Of a stretch of 7,940 bases of DNA, positions 6,175 to 7,940 are shown piece by piece. Both the position numbers and the translations under genes were made by a program. Positions within the stretch are counted from its first letter, which is position 1; every line of letters starts with the position of its first letter. A model generated the notes under the pieces. The model was not told the DNA's origin, ran no database searches, and saw only the letters and a list, made by a program, of their open reading frames with translations. Source of the stretch: Desulfitobacterium sp038181555 (lineage in GTDB: Bacteria; Bacillota; Desulfitobacteriia; Desulfitobacteriales; Desulfitobacteriaceae); assembly GCF_038181555.1 (NCBI RefSeq), contig NZ_JBBWUA010000036.1, positions 1 through 7,940 on the forward strand, given 5' to 3'.

Positions 6175-7437
6175 ATGCATATTCTCGATGATTTAAAAGC
6201 TAGAGGGTTAGTCTACCAAACCACGGATGAGGAAGCTTTGTACAAACGCCTCGAATCACCGATGACACTATACTGTGGATTTGATCCGACCGCGGACAGT
6301 TTACATATTGGACATTTGTTGCCAACTTTGATGCTCAGACGTTTCCAACTGGCGGGTCATCGACCCATTGCTCTCGTTGGCGGCGGAACAGGCTTAATCG
6401 GTGATCCCAGTGGAAAAACCAGTGAGCGGACTCTGAATCCTACTGAAGTAGTGCAAGAATGGGCCGATCGGATCAAGGATCAATTGAGTCAGTTTCTTGA
6501 TTTTGAAGGTGTCGATAATCCAGCTATCATGGCCAACAACTATGATTGGTTAGGCTCAATCAATGTCATTGAATTCCTTAGAGACATCGGTAAGAATTTC
6601 TCCTTAGGAACAATGCTGGCCAAAGATTCTGTGGAGTCAAGAATGAGTCGTGGAATTTCTTTTACGGAGTTTAGCTACCAGATTTTGCAATCCTATGATT
6701 TCTTTAAATTAAATGAGGTTTATGGCTGCGAAATGCAGATTGGTGGCAGCGACCAGTGGGGGAATATTACTTCTGGGACGGATCTGATTCGACGGATGTC
6801 GGTAGGAGAAGACCGCCAAGTCCATGGATTAACCGTGCCTTTGGTCACGAAGAGTGATGGAACGAAATTTGGTAAGACAGAGGGAGGAGCTGTTTGGCTG
6901 GATCCGGCTAAGACTTCACCTTATAAGTTCTACCAGTTCTGGATTAACACCGACGACCGTGATGTGGTAAAGTATCTTAAATTCTTTACTTTTCTTTCTA
7001 TAGAAGAAATCAAAAAACTGGCTCTAGAAGTAGAGAACCAGCCGGAGAAACGCAATGCTCATCGCGTGTTGGCTAAGGAAGTTACGGAATTGGTTCATGG
7101 AGTAGAGGCTCGAGAGCGGGCGGAGAAGATTTCCCAAGCGCTCTTCACAGGCGGCATTGCGAACCTTTCCGCCATTGAAGTAGAAGAAGGCTTTAGCGAT
7201 GTTCCTTCAACAGACGTTGAAGACCAGGAAATGCTTTTGGTGGATGCACTGGTCAAAGTTGGAGCGGTAACTTCTAAGCGACAAGCCCGTGAGTCTATCG
7301 AAAGCGGTGCTGTATATATTAATGGAGACCGCCAAAGTGATACAGAGCTCACAGTAGCACAGCTAGACAAGATTGAGAATCGGTTTATTGTCATACGGCG
7401 CGGCAAAAAGAACTATTATCTAATCAAGTTAGCTTAA
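6175..7437 (+). CDS. tyrS: Tyrosyl-tRNA synthetase
   Basis: The 420-residue cytoplasmic class I synthetase activates tyrosine with ATP and charges tRNA-Tyr. YCGFDPTADSLHIGH (33-47) carries the tyrosine-binding Tyr and Asp and the HIGH motif (44-47). SYQILQSYDF (167-176) holds the Tyr168, Gln172 and Asp175 that match the known tyrosine pocket, GGSDQWGN is at 190-197, and the second signature KFGKT is at 231-235, the variant seen in Bacillus-type TyrRS. An alpha-helical anticodon region (about 250-340) and a C-terminal S4 RNA-binding domain (about 354-419) complete the usual bacterial layout and length. The start is set by AGGAGGG 8 bases upstream. Its own promoter and terminator make it monocistronic. 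No T-box element precedes it, although many Firmicutes tyrS genes have one. The product is well conserved throughout and no defect was seen. Confidence 0.97.
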   Translation: MHILDDLKARGLVYQTTDEEALYKRLESPMTLYCGFDPTADSLHIGHLLPTLMLRRFQLAGHRPIALVGGGTGLIGDPSGKTSERTLNPTEVVQEWADRIKDQLSQFLDFEGVDNPAIMANNYDWLGSINVIEFLRDIGKNFSLGTMLAKDSVESRMSRGISFTEFSYQILQSYDFFKLNEVYGCEMQIGGSDQWGNITSGTDLIRRMSVGEDRQVHGLTVPLVTKSDGTKFGKTEGGAVWLDPAKTSPYKFYQFWINTDDRDVVKYLKFFTFLSIEEIKKLALEVENQPEKRNAHRVLAKEVTELVHGVEARERAEKISQALFTGGIANLSAIEVEEGFSDVPSTDVEDQEMLLVDALVKVGAVTSKRQARESIESGAVYINGDRQSDTELTVAQLDKIENRFIVIRRGKKNYYLIKLA

Positions 7438-7467
7438 GAGTTTTAAAATCACAATTGCTAGGGCGAT

Positions 7468-7504
7468 AACGGCAGCAATCTTTAACTTGCTGCCGTTCTT
7501 ATTT
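7468..7504 (+). terminator. Intrinsic terminator of tyrS
   Basis: AACGGCAGCAA (7468-7478) and TTGCTGCCGTT (7487-7497) form a perfect 11-bp stem with an 8-base loop, followed by CTTATTT. It starts 31 bases after the tyrS stop codon. Confidence 0.85.
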
Positions 7505-7528
7505 ATACGTATCGCAAATACGTATCGC
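7505..7528 (+). repeat. 11-bp direct repeat in the tyrS-rRNA gap
   Basis: ATACGTATCGC occurs at 7505-7515 and 7518-7528 with a 2-base gap (13-bp period, slightly more than one helical turn). Each copy contains the palindrome ATACGTAT. The position is about 165-190 bp upstream of the P1 promoter. Role unknown. Confidence 0.5.
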
Positions 7529-7692
7529 CAATGACAAATTCAACTCAGGTATTTCGGCGGGCAGAATTGTTAGATTTCTAATACGTGAATATTTAGTTGC
7601 TCTTTTGAATAGGATGGAGAGGTATGGGGTAAAGTAAACTGGGTAAAAGGAACGGTGTTTAAAAGGAGATTTATAGAAATTAGAAAAGAGTG
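7529..7692. other. Gene-free segment upstream of the rRNA promoters
   Basis: No open frame here has a credible start, ribosome binding site or protein-like composition. The last 40 or so bases (about 7655-7690) are rich in A and T runs and could act as an UP-type element for the P1 promoter. Together with the terminator, promoters and leader, the whole of 7438-7940 contains no protein gene. Confidence 0.5.
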
Positions 7693-7722
7693 TTGACAAG
7701 AACCGCACTCCAGTGGTACTAT
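7693..7722 (+). promoter_or_regulatory. rRNA operon promoter P1
   Basis: A perfect TTGACA (7693-7698) is followed 18 bp later by TACTAT (7717-7722). An overlapping TATAAC (7720-7725) is a better -10 match but would need a 21-bp spacer. The expected start is near G7729. Confidence 0.6.
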
Positions 7723-7729
7723 AACAAAG

Positions 7730-7757
7730 TTGCCGCTGGGGAAACCCCAACCGGTAA
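7730..7757 (+). other. Hairpin at the 5' end of the P1 transcript
   Basis: TTGCCG (7730-7735) pairs with CGGTAA (7752-7757), and inside it TGGGG (7737-7741) pairs with CCCCA (7745-7749) around an AAA loop. The structure begins one base after the predicted P1 start and is not followed by a T run, so it is not a terminator. Confidence 0.5.
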
Positions 7758-7787
7758 AGCAAGAAAAAATAGATTCTAAAAAAGATC

Positions 7788-7816
7788 TTGACTTTCAAAT
7801 CAAACTCTGATAGAAT
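7788..7816 (+). promoter_or_regulatory. rRNA operon promoter P2
   Basis: TTGACT (7788-7793), a 17-bp spacer and TAGAAT (7811-7816) preceded by TGA (extended -10). Start near 7823. Tandem P1-P2 promoters are usual for Firmicutes rRNA operons. Confidence 0.75.
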
Positions 7817-7822
7817 CTATAA

Positions 7823-7940
7823 ATGTCGCCACTGAGTGCGGCGGCGCCGAAAAGCGCCACCAAGAGTGACGAAAAGAAACCAAAGATGGTCTTTGAAAAC
7901 TAAACAACAAGGAACAGCCAATGACTCGTCAAATGAGTAA
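7823..7940 (+). other. rRNA operon leader (upstream of 16S rRNA, gene itself off-window)
   Basis: The GC-rich stem GGCGC (7843-7847) with GCGCC (7854-7858) is followed by the boxA-like region and then AACAAGGAACAGCCAATGAC, which has the style of the leader immediately before 16S rRNA in Peptococcaceae. The start of 16S (AGAGTTTGATC) is not reached. No other gene is visible here. Confidence 0.7.
7887..7900 (+). promoter_or_regulatory. boxA-like antitermination element
   Basis: TGGTCTTTGAAAAC closely resembles the boxA of Bacillus rRNA leaders (TGCTCTTTGAAAAC type), which loads NusB/S10 antitermination factors onto polymerase. Its CTTTG core could also pair with CAAAG just upstream (7881-7885). 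Confidence 0.7.

Noticed and set aside
7499..7798. 99-residue open frame on the minus strand
   Set aside because: It overlaps the P1 promoter, leader hairpin and part of P2, has no ribosome binding site and has a composition unlike a real protein.

Overview
The window looks like chromosomal DNA of a low-to-mid-GC Gram-positive anaerobe, most likely a Desulfosporosinus/Desulfitobacterium-type Clostridium. This is inferred from strong AGGAGG-type ribosome binding sites, sigma-A promoters, a sigma-54 activator beside a fumarate-reductase-like flavoprotein relic, a class A PBP divergent from tyrS, and a Firmicutes-style rRNA leader. No 16S sequence falls inside the window, so the genus is a judgement from protein and leader style, not a proof.

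Left to right: an intrinsic terminator (53-85) closes a transcription unit that lies outside the window. It is followed by the C-terminal remnant of an FAD-dependent fumarate-reductase-type flavoprotein (111-506), which has no start region. Next is a complete sigma-54-dependent activator with GAF, PAS-like, AAA+ and Fis-type HTH regions (637-2631). It is probably the former regulator of a flavoprotein locus of which only the relic remains. A well-defined promoter with a palindrome at the transcript start then drives a small secreted protein (2777-3160). That protein has one CxxCH haem-binding motif, an (ETPAT)n linker and a C-terminal membrane anchor; it is the least ordinary gene here. A long hairpin (3237-3277) separates it from a convergent class A penicillin-binding protein (3309-5942, minus strand).

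The PBP gene and tyrS (6175-7437) diverge from a 232-bp intergenic region. It holds an extended -10 promoter for the PBP gene followed by a perfect 9-bp inverted repeat, and a near-consensus promoter for tyrS that leaves only about 18 nt of leader, too short for a T-box. After the tyrS terminator comes about 190 bp with no recognisable gene, then tandem promoters P1 and P2, structured leader RNA and a boxA-like antitermination element. The 16S rRNA gene should begin just past the right edge.

Functionally the window joins housekeeping genes (cell wall synthesis, Tyr-tRNA charging, rRNA transcription) to a small accessory segment on the left (decayed flavoprotein, its probable activator, and the surface haem protein). 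No mobile element, CRISPR array or tRNA was seen.
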